Positions 1 to 5,532 of a stretch of 7,093 nt of DNA are shown piece after piece; within the stretch, counting starts at the first letter, position 1, and every line of letters starts with the position of its first letter. The position numbers and the translations under genes were made by a program. This DNA is from Actinomycetota bacterium. GTDB taxonomy: Bacteria > Actinomycetota > Actinomycetes > Actinomycetales > Cellulomonadaceae. Under the pieces are notes generated by a model, which was given only the letters and a program-made list of their open reading frames with translations, was not told the DNA's origin and ran no database searches. Location of the stretch: the NCBI GenBank assembly GCA_018898235.1, contig JAHIJU010000211.1, positions 1 through 7,093 on the forward strand, read 5' to 3'.

Positions 1-469
1 CCTGGACCACGAAGCCCTGGACGTAGCTGACGGACAGCAGGTACATCGCGGCCGCGGCACCGCCCGGGCTGAAACCGGCGTCCCGGAACACCCCGAGCGT
101 GTGCTCCATCAGCCTCGACGAGTTCGTCCCGACGAGGAACCGCCCGGCCAGGAGCCGCGGCAGGTCGCGCCGTGACTTGAGCAGAGTGCGGTAGCGACGG
201 GCGAGGTCACGGGCCTGCGCACGCCAGTCGCCGTCGAGCCCGGACAGGTCCAGCCCGGCCAGTGCGGCATCGGCCATGAGCTCGAGCAGCTCTTCCTTGT
301 GCTGCACGTGCCAGTACAGGGACGCGGCCTGCAGGCCGAGCTCGGCCGCGACCCGCCGCATCGACAGCGCGTCGAGCCCGTCGCGTTCGAGCACGACGAG
401 CGCGGCCTGGACGAGCGCCTCCTGGGTGACGGCGGGTTGCCCCTTGCCGGCCCGGGCCGTGGGCGTCAT
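1..469 (-). CDS. TetR/AcrR-family transcriptional repressor (C-terminally partial, runs off left edge)
   Basis: The leftward reading frame from ATG 469-467 stays open for 156 codons to the window edge. Residues about 36-61 read SMRRVAAELGLQAASLYWHV followed by QHKEEL, the helix-turn-helix signature of TetR proteins; the tyrosine-tryptophan-histidine after the recognition helix resembles the TetR/TetR_C subgroup. The rest of the visible chain is alpha-helical in character and would be the ligand-binding domain, whose last part lies outside the window. An AGGAG ribosome binding site (475-479) sits 5 nt before the ATG and fixes the start. The gene is divergent from the DHA2 transporter, and the shared region carries two identical palindromes. 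The inferred role is a repressor of the transporter and of itself that is released by a transported compound. The ligand is unknown. The family call is secure; the regulatory target is inferred from position. Confidence 0.9.
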   Translation of the reverse strand, partial: MTPTARAGKGQPAVTQEALVQAALVVLERDGLDALSMRRVAAELGLQAASLYWHVQHKEELLELMADAALAGLDLSGLDGDWRAQARDLARRYRTLLKSRRDLPRLLAGRFLVGTNSSRLMEHTLGVFRDAGFSPGGAAAAMYLLSVSYVQGFVVQ

Positions 470-511
470 CGCCGCTCCTTCGCCGCTCGCTGCTGGTCTC
501 CGTCCGACGAC

Positions 512-540
512 TTGCAATCTAACACTGTTAGTGGAACGGT
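512..540 (+). promoter_or_regulatory. Possible promoter of the DHA2 transporter operon
   Basis: TTGCAA at 512-517 resembles a -35 box and AACGGT at 535-540 is a modest match to an actinobacterial -10, with a 17-bp spacer that contains operator O1. No better -35/-10 pair was seen on this strand before the TTG start. The assignment rests on weak consensus matches plus the placement of the operator. Confidence 0.35.
519..531. promoter_or_regulatory. Candidate TetR operator O1 (13-bp palindrome)
   Basis: CTAACACTGTTAG is a perfect inverted repeat with 6-bp arms around a central C at 525. It is AT-rich against a GC-rich background and occurs again, identical, 37 bp downstream. It falls within the spacer of a plausible rightward promoter (TTGCAA 512-517, 17 bp, AACGGT 535-540), where a bound repressor would block RNA polymerase. 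The sequence and repetition are directly visible; binding by the neighbouring TetR protein is inferred. Confidence 0.75.
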
Positions 541-549
541 CTCGACCGT
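536..549. promoter_or_regulatory. Central dyad between the two operators
   Basis: ACGGTC-TC-GACCGT is a perfect 6-bp inverted repeat centred at 542.5, close to the midpoint (543.5) of the two outer palindromes. It overlaps the proposed -10 of the transporter promoter. It differs in sequence from the outer repeats, so it may be a site for another protein, an RNA hairpin in the leader, or chance. The symmetry is seen; the function is not known. Confidence 0.4.
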
Positions 550-555
550 CAGCCT

Positions 556-568
556 CTAACACTGTTAG
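556..568. promoter_or_regulatory. Candidate TetR operator O2 (13-bp palindrome)
   Basis: This is a second exact copy of CTAACACTGTTAG, centred at 562. It lies downstream of the proposed promoter and its last two bases overlap the AGG of the likely ribosome binding site (567-569) for the transporter. Occupancy could act as a roadblock to transcription. With O1 it forms a two-site arrangement 37 bp centre to centre, about 3.5 helical turns. Confidence 0.75.
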
Positions 569-578
569 GTCGATTCCC

Positions 579-2138
579 TTGCCTTCTGCACCCGACGCCC
601 GCCGCCGTCACCTCGTCCTGTCCACGCTCTGCCTCGCCCTGTTCATGTCCATGCTCGACAACGTCGTGGTGAGCAACGCCTTGCCGAGCATCTCCGCCGC
701 CCTGCACGCCGGGATGGTCGACCTCCAGTGGGTGATGGAGGGCTACAGCCTCGTGTACGCCTCGTTGCTGCTGCTGGGCGGGGCCCTCGGCGACCGGCTC
801 GGCCGCCGGCGGGTGTTTCTCGTCGGGCTGGCTCTCTTCACCGGCGGGTCGCTGGTCTGCGCGCTCGCCGGCAGTCTGCCGGTGCTCGTCACCGGCCGGG
901 TCGTCCAGGGGGTCGGCGCGGCGCTGCTCACCCCGCAGTCGCTCGCCATCCTGCGCGTCACCTTCGCCGAGCCGTCCGAGCGGGCCCGGGCGATCGGCAC
1001 CTGGAGCGGGGTCTCGGCGCTCGGTCTCGCGCTCGGGCCGGCCATCGGCGGGCCGCTCGTCACGGCCTTCGGCTGGGCCAGCCCGTTCTGGATCAACCTG
1101 CCCATCGGGGTCGCCGCCCTGGCCCTCGGGCTGCGCGTGCTGCCGCGCGACGCGGGGCACCGCGGCCGCATCGACGTGCCCGGTCAGGTGATCGGGACGG
1201 CCGGGGTCGCCGGCCTCGTCTTCGCCCTCATCGAGGGGCCGAGCAGGGGCTGGACCGCACCGGCGGTGCTCGCGTGCGCGGCGGTCGGCGTCGTCTGTCT
1301 CGCGCTGTTCGTGCCGGTCGAGCTGCGGGCCGAACGCCCGATGCTCGACGTCCGGCTCTTCCGCGACCGCATCTTCGCCGGGGCGGCGTTCGGCGGCTTC
1401 ATCGTCAGCTTCGGGATGTTCGGGGTGCTCAGCTACCTCGGCCTGTACATGCAGTCGGTGCTCGGCTGGTCGGCGGCGGGGGCCGGGATCGCCTCGCTCC
1501 CGTCGACGGCCGTGGTCATGGTCGCCTCGCCCCTCGCCAGCCGGATGGCCGCGCGCTGGAGCCCCCGGCTGCCGCTGGTCCTCGGACTCGCGCTGTGCGC
1601 AGCGGGCGTCGCGGTGCTCTCGCGGGCCGGCGCCGACGCGAGCTACGCCGACTTCTGGTGGGCACTGCCCCTCATCGGGACGGGGATGGGGATGTCGTTC
1701 AGCCCGATCACGATCGCGGTCATGGGCCGGGTCGGCCCCGACCGCGCCGGGATGGCCGCGGCCGCGACGAACGCCACACGCGAGCTGGGCGGTGTCGCCG
1801 GGATCGCGCTCATGGGCAGCCTGATCACCGCACGCCTGGCCGCCACCCTCCCGGGCCGGCTCGCCGACGCCGGAGTCCCCGGCGACGTCGCGCGGCGCGT
1901 CGCCGAGTCGGCGACCCACGGCGGCACGGGCAGCCTCGCCGCGTCGGCCGGTATGCCGTCGGCCGTCGTCCGGGCGGTGGCGGTCTCGTTCACCGGAGGG
2001 CTCCAGCTCGCGCTCATCGTCGCTGCCGTCGTCCTGGTGGGGGGTGCCGTGGCAGTCTCGGTACTGCTGCGTTCCGGGGCGGACGTCCCGTCCGCGCACC
2101 GCGTGCCTCGACTGGCCCCGAGCCCACCCAGGAGGTGA
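579..2138 (+). CDS. DHA2-family (14-TM) MFS drug:H+ antiporter
   Basis: This 519-residue integral membrane protein is a proton-coupled exporter of the EmrB/QacA type. Family motifs, numbered from the TTG start, are: motif D1 LDNVVVSNALP at 26-36; motif A GALGDRLGRRR at 68-78; motif B with R107 and QGVGAA after it; the antiporter motif C, GVSALGLALGPAIGG, at about 144-158; and WINLPIG at 171-177, a DHA2 hallmark. Length and hydrophobic pattern fit 14 helices. The reading frame is open further upstream, but TTG 579 follows an AGG at 567-569 with 9 nt between and keeps a short polar N-terminus before TM1; starts further upstream would lie inside the operator region, and ATG 645 would cut TM1. 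The gene is divergent from the TetR gene and coupled to the DCC gene downstream. The substrate cannot be told from sequence. The family is secure; the exact start is probable. Confidence 0.93.
   Translation: MPSAPDARRRHLVLSTLCLALFMSMLDNVVVSNALPSISAALHAGMVDLQWVMEGYSLVYASLLLLGGALGDRLGRRRVFLVGLALFTGGSLVCALAGSLPVLVTGRVVQGVGAALLTPQSLAILRVTFAEPSERARAIGTWSGVSALGLALGPAIGGPLVTAFGWASPFWINLPIGVAALALGLRVLPRDAGHRGRIDVPGQVIGTAGVAGLVFALIEGPSRGWTAPAVLACAAVGVVCLALFVPVELRAERPMLDVRLFRDRIFAGAAFGGFIVSFGMFGVLSYLGLYMQSVLGWSAAGAGIASLPSTAVVMVASPLASRMAARWSPRLPLVLGLALCAAGVAVLSRAGADASYADFWWALPLIGTGMGMSFSPITIAVMGRVGPDRAGMAAAATNATRELGGVAGIALMGSLITARLAATLPGRLADAGVPGDVARRVAESATHGGTGSLAASAGMPSAVVRAVAVSFTGGLQLALIVAAVVLVGGAVAVSVLLRSGADVPSAHRVPRLAPSPPRR
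2131..2135 (+). promoter_or_regulatory. Ribosome binding site of the DCC gene inside the transporter's last codons
   Basis: GGAGG ends one base before the transporter's TGA stop (2136-2138) and 5 nt before the GTG start at 2141. This fixes the otherwise ambiguous GTG start and implies translational coupling of the two genes on one message. Confidence 0.85.
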
Positions 2139-2140
2139 CA

Positions 2141-2581
2141 GTGCCCCGCTCCCAGCTGCTGTACGACGCCGACTGTGGCTTCTGCACGCGCGCGGTCGGC
2201 TGGGCGCCGCGCCTGCGGCTCGACCTCGAGGTGCGGGCGCTCGGGACGGTCGACCTCGCCGCGCTCGGCGTCGACCCGCAGCGTGCCCAGCGCGAGCTGC
2301 CGCACGTCACGTCGGACGGGACCGTCACCTACGGGCACCGCGCCGTCGCGAGCGCGCTGCTGACCGGACCGGTGCCGGCGCGGATGGCGGGTCGGCTGCT
2401 CGCATCTCGTGCGCTGGACCGCCCCGCCGCTGCCGGGTACCGCTGGGTGGCTGCGCATCGGCACCGCCTGCCGGGCGGTCGCGCAACCTGCGTGCTGCCC
2501 GCGGCCGACGGCGAGGGCCGCGGGACGTCCCGGTGGCCCGAGGTCACCGCCCGCCCGCCTTCGGTGGAGGACGACGCGTGA
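2141..2581 (+). CDS. DCC-family (DUF393) thiol-disulfide oxidoreductase-like protein
   Basis: The 146-residue protein begins with a beta-strand-like stretch and the family signature YDADCGFCTR at 8-17, with the CxxC pair at C12 and C15 and the preceding D9 and D11. This is the DCC motif of DUF393 proteins, which are predicted to have a thioredoxin-like fold and a redox role that is poorly tested. The middle part (about 45-118), with the HR-A-ASALL segment and ending in GGRATCVLP, matches the usual family layout, and C117 adds a third cysteine. The last 25 or so residues are a low-complexity acidic and proline-rich tail. There is no signal peptide, so it is probably cytoplasmic. It starts 3 nt after the transporter's stop with a strong GGAGG and is therefore probably co-regulated by the TetR repressor. 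The family assignment is firm; the role in efflux is unknown. Confidence 0.9.
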   Translation: MPRSQLLYDADCGFCTRAVGWAPRLRLDLEVRALGTVDLAALGVDPQRAQRELPHVTSDGTVTYGHRAVASALLTGPVPARMAGRLLASRALDRPAAAGYRWVAAHRHRLPGGRATCVLPAADGEGRGTSRWPEVTARPPSVEDDA

Positions 2582-2588
2582 CCGCTCG

Positions 2589-2924
2589 TCACAGGTGCGC
2601 TGGTGTGTCGCCTTCTACCGCAGGCACGACCGCCGCGCCCTCGAACTCCTCGCCACCGACACCCACGACGACGTCCGGACCCAAGCCCTCGGGATGCTCG
2701 AGCTTCTGGATGCTGGCGGGACGTCCTGAGCGGACCTCCCGTACGGCATCCACCAGCCCCACCGCTCCCCAGTAGGGGACGGCGGCGACCGCGATGATCA
2801 AGGGACGCGGGCCAGCCGTCAGCCAGTCCCAGTGCTGCCAGTGTGCGATCGCGAAGGCCACAACGCAGAACGCCACCCAACCGACGATCAGTCCCGCCGT
2901 GGTGCGCCTGGCGCTGCTGGGCAT
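2589..2924 (-). CDS. Small two-TM membrane protein, unrecognised
   Basis: The 111-residue protein has a short basic N-terminus (MPSSARR), a hydrophobic helix at about 9-28, a tryptophan-rich turn (HWQHWDW at 28-34), a second helix at about 40-60, and a C-terminal tail of about 50 residues with an acidic stretch (GGEEFEG at 90-96). The topology would place both ends on the same side. The start is set by an AGGAG at 2936-2940, 11 nt upstream; an in-frame ATG at 2966 lacks this support. The gene converges on the DCC gene with a 7-bp gap and lies 61 bp downstream of the PLDc_N gene on the same strand, so the two may be co-transcribed. I do not recognise a family. Its C-terminal part is overlapped by an open frame on the other strand, discussed as a finding. 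Confidence 0.72.
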   Translation of the reverse strand: MPSSARRTTAGLIVGWVAFCVVAFAIAHWQHWDWLTAGPRPLIIAVAAVPYWGAVGLVDAVREVRSGRPASIQKLEHPEGLGPDVVVGVGGEEFEGAAVVPAVEGDTPAHL

Positions 2925-2943
2925 GTCGTTAGTCTCTCCTCCC

Positions 2944-2962
2944 GGCCGGCGACAGACCGGCC
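2944..2962. repeat. Intercistronic inverted repeat
   Basis: GGCCGG (2944-2949) and CCGGCC (2957-2962) form a perfect 6-bp stem with a 7-nt loop. On the leftward transcript it lies between the PLDc_N stop and the ribosome binding site of the small membrane gene. There is no U-tract, so it is not a classical terminator; it could slow polymerase, protect the message, or mean nothing. Confidence 0.35.
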
Positions 2963-2985
2963 ACACCCGCCCCGATGGGCAGGGC

Positions 2986-3378
2986 TCAGGCCGTCGGGCG
3001 CTCCGGGTCCTGGCCGTCGAGCCGGGACTCGCGCTCGCGGAGCTGGGCCTCCCAGTCGCGCATCATCTTCTCGTCGATCGCCCGGGAGCGTTCGACCCCG
3101 GCCTGGAACTCCTCCTCGTCGAGGCCGTACCGGCGCGGCCGCTCGTACTCGGGGAAGCCCGCCGTCGCCGTCGACGGCCACGGGACCTCCCGGCGTGAAC
3201 CCACGGGACGCCCGACCGCCAACCAGGCGATGCCGCCCACCAGCGGCACCAGGATGATGAGCAGGATCCACACCGCCTTCGGCAGGTTGCGGATGCTGCC
3301 CTCATCCGACTGGATCGCGTCGATCAGGCAGAACACCAGCAACCCGATCTCGACCAGGAATGGCAACGCGCGGATCAT
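2986..3378 (-). CDS. PLDc_N-domain two-TM membrane protein
   Basis: This 130-residue protein opens with a hydrophobic helix at about 3-20 ending in CLIDAI, then the segment NLPKAVWILLIILVPLVGGI (31-50) running into AWLAVGRP. That is the pattern of the PLDc_N domain (phospholipase D / cardiolipin synthase N-terminal transmembrane domain) found alone in many small actinobacterial proteins. No HKD catalytic motif is present, so no phospholipase activity is expected. The tail is hydrophilic and charged, with a helical stretch at about 88-120 (DEEEFQAGVERSR followed by KMMRDWEAQLRERESRL) that could form a coiled coil in the cytoplasm. ATG 3378 is preceded by AAAGAGG with 6 nt spacing, favouring it over the in-frame ATG at 3423. 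The biological role of stand-alone PLDc_N proteins is unclear; a part in envelope biology is only a guess. Confidence 0.85.
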   Translation of the reverse strand: MIRALPFLVEIGLLVFCLIDAIQSDEGSIRNLPKAVWILLIILVPLVGGIAWLAVGRPVGSRREVPWPSTATAGFPEYERPRRYGLDEEEFQAGVERSRAIDEKMMRDWEAQLRERESRLDGQDPERPTA

Positions 3379-3623
3379 CGCCGACCTCTTTCGTCCCCCT
3401 GCCCCCGCCTGTGCGCGGGGCATGCCCGTGCTGAGGGTAGAACGTCAGTCCGCCGTGCGGGAGGGGTGTCACCCGGGCGAGGGTGTCGCCGCGGTGACCG
3501 TCGCCATCCCGACCTTCATCGTGCGCGGCGGCGACCTCGTCCTGCCGGTACGTGCTCTACGAGCGGACGGCCCTGGCCGATGCGCTCATCGCCGCGTCCT
3601 GACCTGCGCCGGGCGACGGGCGT
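3379..3623. other. Spacer between the PLDc_N gene and the MerR promoter
   Basis: This stretch holds the leader of the leftward PLDc_N gene. It includes a hairpin-capable sequence at 3401-3421 (GCCCCCGC and GCGGGGC around a 6-nt loop, one bulged C) and a TACCCT on the minus strand (3439-3434) that could serve as a -10 for that gene, although no matching -35 is evident. The right half includes a possible coding remnant, listed separately. No complete gene with a ribosome binding site was found on either strand. Confidence 0.5.
3494..3602 (+). pseudogene. Possible decayed, frameshifted coding fragment
   Basis: From GTG 3494 the frame reads VTVAIPTFIVRGGDLVLP, which looks like ordinary protein, and then turns arginine-rich. 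If the frame shifts forward by one base near 3548, the sequence continues YVLYERTALADALIAAS and ends at a TGA at 3600-3602. Neither half has a ribosome binding site or a recognisable family. A remnant of a truncated gene with one indel would explain both halves, but chance in GC-rich DNA is a fair alternative. No function can be assigned. Confidence 0.25.
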
Positions 3624-3654
3624 TTGCTCACGCCCTTGGGGCGGGACCTACCGT
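3624..3654 (+). promoter_or_regulatory. MerR-type promoter/operator with 19-bp spacer
   Basis: TTGCTC at 3624-3629 serves as a -35 and TACCGT at 3649-3654 as a -10 (TANNNT form). They are 19 bp apart, longer than the usual 17 and typical of promoters that MerR proteins activate by untwisting DNA. The spacer contains an inverted repeat, CGCCC-TTG-GGGCG at 3631-3643. Only 7 nt separate the -10 from the ATG of the MerR gene, which implies a leaderless or nearly leaderless message. The elements are visible; autoregulation is inferred from the family. Confidence 0.55.
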
Positions 3655-3661
3655 GCACGTC

Positions 3662-4513
3662 ATGCCCCCACACCCTGACACCGGGCCGGCCGCCCTCGAC
3701 GCGCCCGTTCTCTCGGCCGGTGCGCTCGCCAGGGCCGCGGCGCTCAGCGACAAGGCCGTCCGCCTCTACCTCGATCGGGGTCTGCTCACCGGCACCGCCG
3801 ACCCGCGCACCGGTCGGCGCTCGTTCGGTCGGGCCGAGGTCGCCCGGGCTCGGACGATCGGACTGCTGCGCTCGATCGACCTGTCGCTCGCCCAGATCCG
3901 GGACGTGCTGGACGCGGACGACCCCGTCGACGCCTTCGACACCGTGTGGAGCGCCCGGCGCCGGGACCTGCGCGAGCGACTGCGCGTGGCCGAGCAGGCT
4001 CGCGCCGTCCTGGCGGCCGCCCGTCCCGCCCCCATCGGCCCGGTGCAGTTCCGGCAGGTGCCCGAGCAGCTCACCCTCGCGGTGCCGGTCCGGGCCGACC
4101 TGGGTCAGGTGCCCGCCGCGATCCGCGAGGCCAGCGGGCGGTTGTTCGATGCGCTCGGCCGGGCCGGGGTCGAGCTGGCTGCGGCCCCCTACGTGGAGTA
4201 CACCGAGCGCGCCACCGGCGCGGTCGACGCCCGGCTCGTGGTGCACGCCCCCGTCACTGCGGTGCTGCGCCCGCCGGCGCCAGGGATGCGGCTGTCGGTC
4301 GAGGCTGCCCACGCACAGGCGTACCTGCCGCTCACCCAGCACCAGGCCGACGACCAGCGGCTCGTGGTTGCGGTGCACGACCACCTGTCCACCGGGGCGT
4401 TCGCCACCGACGTCGTCCCGGCCGGGAACAACCGCGAGGTCTATCTGCCCGGCTTCGCCACCGGCGCGACCGGCCCCGTGATGGAGGTCGCCGTGCCGGT
4501 GGTGGTGCGCTGA
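3662..4513 (+). CDS. MerR-family regulator with GyrI-like effector-binding domain
   Basis: The 283-residue protein has a MerR winged helix-turn-helix at about 17-84: LSAGALARAAALSDKAVRLY, then LDRGLL, a GRRSFGRAEVARARTIGLLR wing-and-helix segment, and LSLAQIRDVLDA. A helical dimerisation stretch follows at about 96-121. Residues about 126-282 form a GyrI-like/SRPBCC-type small-molecule binding domain (start PVQFRQVPEQ, end VMEVAVPV). This is the layout of BmrR- and BltR-type regulators, which bind bulky or cationic drugs. The chain has no cysteine, arguing against a metal or redox sensor. ATG 3662 is chosen because the promoter -10 ends just upstream and no Shine-Dalgarno sequence is present; GTG 3653 is less likely because it lies inside the -10. 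No co-directional target gene follows, since the next gene is convergent. The domain call is strong; the ligand and regulon are unknown. Confidence 0.9.
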   Translation: MPPHPDTGPAALDAPVLSAGALARAAALSDKAVRLYLDRGLLTGTADPRTGRRSFGRAEVARARTIGLLRSIDLSLAQIRDVLDADDPVDAFDTVWSARRRDLRERLRVAEQARAVLAAARPAPIGPVQFRQVPEQLTLAVPVRADLGQVPAAIREASGRLFDALGRAGVELAAAPYVEYTERATGAVDARLVVHAPVTAVLRPPAPGMRLSVEAAHAQAYLPLTQHQADDQRLVVAVHDHLSTGAFATDVVPAGNNREVYLPGFATGATGPVMEVAVPVVVR

Positions 4514-4550
4514 CGGCGCTGCCTGACGAACTGCGTGGCGCCCCGCGTCA
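4511..4550. terminator. Possible bidirectional terminator between convergent genes
   Basis: TGACG (4511-4515) pairs with CGTCA (4546-4550) and GCGC (4516-4519) with GCGC (4538-4541), leaving a 4-nt bulge and an 18-nt loop. The two outer ends of the stem are the stop codons of the MerR gene and of the hydrolase gene. There is no U-tract on either side and the loop is long, so this is a weak hairpin supported mainly by its position. Confidence 0.3.
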
Positions 4551-5504
4551 GCCCGTCGGTGGCACCACCCAGGTCCGCACCCAGTGCGCCATCGCCGCGT
4601 ACGCCACCTCGCGCACCGGCGCCGCCGACAGCACCACGTCGTGCAGCGCCCCCTCCAGGCGTTCGATCTGCACGTGCCGTCCCAGGTCGGCGCTGCGCCG
4701 GGCCACTCCGACGACGTCGAGCGCCGTGTCGGTGTGCGCCATCTCCGGCGTCCAGCGGGGCAGCAGGGTGCTGCGCGTGGACAGCAGCACGAGCACCGGG
4801 ATGCGCAGGTCCAGGCCGCGCTCGACCTGTTCCTGGCCGCGCAGCACGGCGTCGAGCCAGGCGCGCGTCGTGCGGAAGCCGCGGGCGGGGCGCCAGTCGG
4901 CCCGGTACGTCCACTCCCCGTCGGCGCTCGCGGACACCGCACGCGTGTAGAAGCCCAGGTCGACGTTCGGCAGCTCGTGCCGGGGGTCGATCCGCGCGCC
5001 CAACGTCATCGCGGGGGTGAGGACGACGCGGCCGATGGCGCGGGTCTGGAACTCCAGCCACGGGCTGTTGAGCAGCAGGCCCGAGGCGACGTCCGGGTGC
5101 CGCGCCGCCCACAGGCTCAGCGTCAGCCCGCCCGTCGAGTGGCCCATCAGGATCAGCGGTCGGGCGGGGTCGGTGCGCAGGACGTCGAGCGCGGCCGCGA
5201 TGTCCTCGTCATACGTCGCCAGGTCGCTGATGAAGCCCGGGCGCTGGTGCGGGCGCAGGCTTCGGCCGTACTTGCGCAGGTCCAGGGCGTGGAACGCGGC
5301 GCCCTGCCCGGCCCAGAAGTCGGCGAGCTCGGTCTGGAAGAAGTAGTCCGACCAGCCGTGCACGTAGAGCACATCGGCGGTCGGGGCCGCGGGCCGGGTC
5401 GCCGGACGGACGAGGGTCGCGACGACCTCGCCCTCGTCATCGTCCGCCAGCGGCAGCGTGAGCTGTTCGAACCGGTCGCCCAGCACATCGGGTGCCCAGC
5501 TCAT
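4548..5504 (-). CDS. Alpha/beta hydrolase, serine aminopeptidase S33 / monoacylglycerol-lipase-like
   Basis: This 318-residue soluble enzyme has the alpha/beta-hydrolase layout. The oxyanion-loop motif VHGWSD is at 48-53, LDLRKYGRS at 74-82 matches the lipase-type D-x-R-G/Y-x-G-x-S region, and the nucleophile elbow GHSTGG at 121-126 has S123 as the likely nucleophile. GALHDV at 285-290 carries the catalytic histidine H288, and D263 is the likeliest acid residue. A lid region of about 150-215 separates the halves. No signal peptide is visible, so it should be cytoplasmic. The family hydrolyses esters of lipids or similar small molecules; the exact substrate is not deducible. ATG 5504 has GAGGG about 4 nt upstream. 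The gene follows the membrane-protein gene by 28 bp, suggesting co-transcription, and converges on the MerR gene. Confidence 0.9.
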   Translation of the reverse strand: MSWAPDVLGDRFEQLTLPLADDDEGEVVATLVRPATRPAAPTADVLYVHGWSDYFFQTELADFWAGQGAAFHALDLRKYGRSLRPHQRPGFISDLATYDEDIAAALDVLRTDPARPLILMGHSTGGLTLSLWAARHPDVASGLLLNSPWLEFQTRAIGRVVLTPAMTLGARIDPRHELPNVDLGFYTRAVSASADGEWTYRADWRPARGFRTTRAWLDAVLRGQEQVERGLDLRIPVLVLLSTRSTLLPRWTPEMAHTDTALDVVGVARRSADLGRHVQIERLEGALHDVVLSAAPVREVAYAAMAHWVRTWVVPPTG

Positions 5505-5532
5505 CGCACCCTCGCGCCGATTCGCGGCCCGC

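Noticed and set aside
276..578. N-terminal extension of the transporter frame back to ATG 276
   Set aside because: It would run antisense through the TetR gene and the operators, gives serine/arginine-rich low-complexity protein, and MFS proteins of this family start just before TM1. The TTG at 579 fits better.
549..2099. 516-codon leftward open frame antisense to the transporter
   Set aside because: Translation is an Asp/Arg/Gly/Glu-rich shadow typical of GC-rich DNA. The rightward frame has complete DHA2 motifs.
728..2140. Rightward frame upstream of the DCC start, continuous with it
   Set aside because: It is arginine/alanine-rich nonsense in the transporter's shadow. The DCC protein starts at GTG 2141 behind a strong GGAGG.
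2578..2775. Overlapping GTGA start after the DCC gene, frame to TAG 2775
   Set aside because: The product is a Ser/Thr/Pro low-complexity string with no ribosome binding site, antisense to the small membrane gene.
2794..3257. Rightward open frames over the two small membrane genes
   Set aside because: These are Pro/Arg-rich shadows with no start signals. The leftward genes have ribosome binding sites and coherent TM helices.
3557..4942. 461-codon leftward frame antisense to the MerR gene
   Set aside because: Composition is Arg/Gly/Ala-rich without motifs. The MerR gene on the other strand has full domain structure and a promoter.
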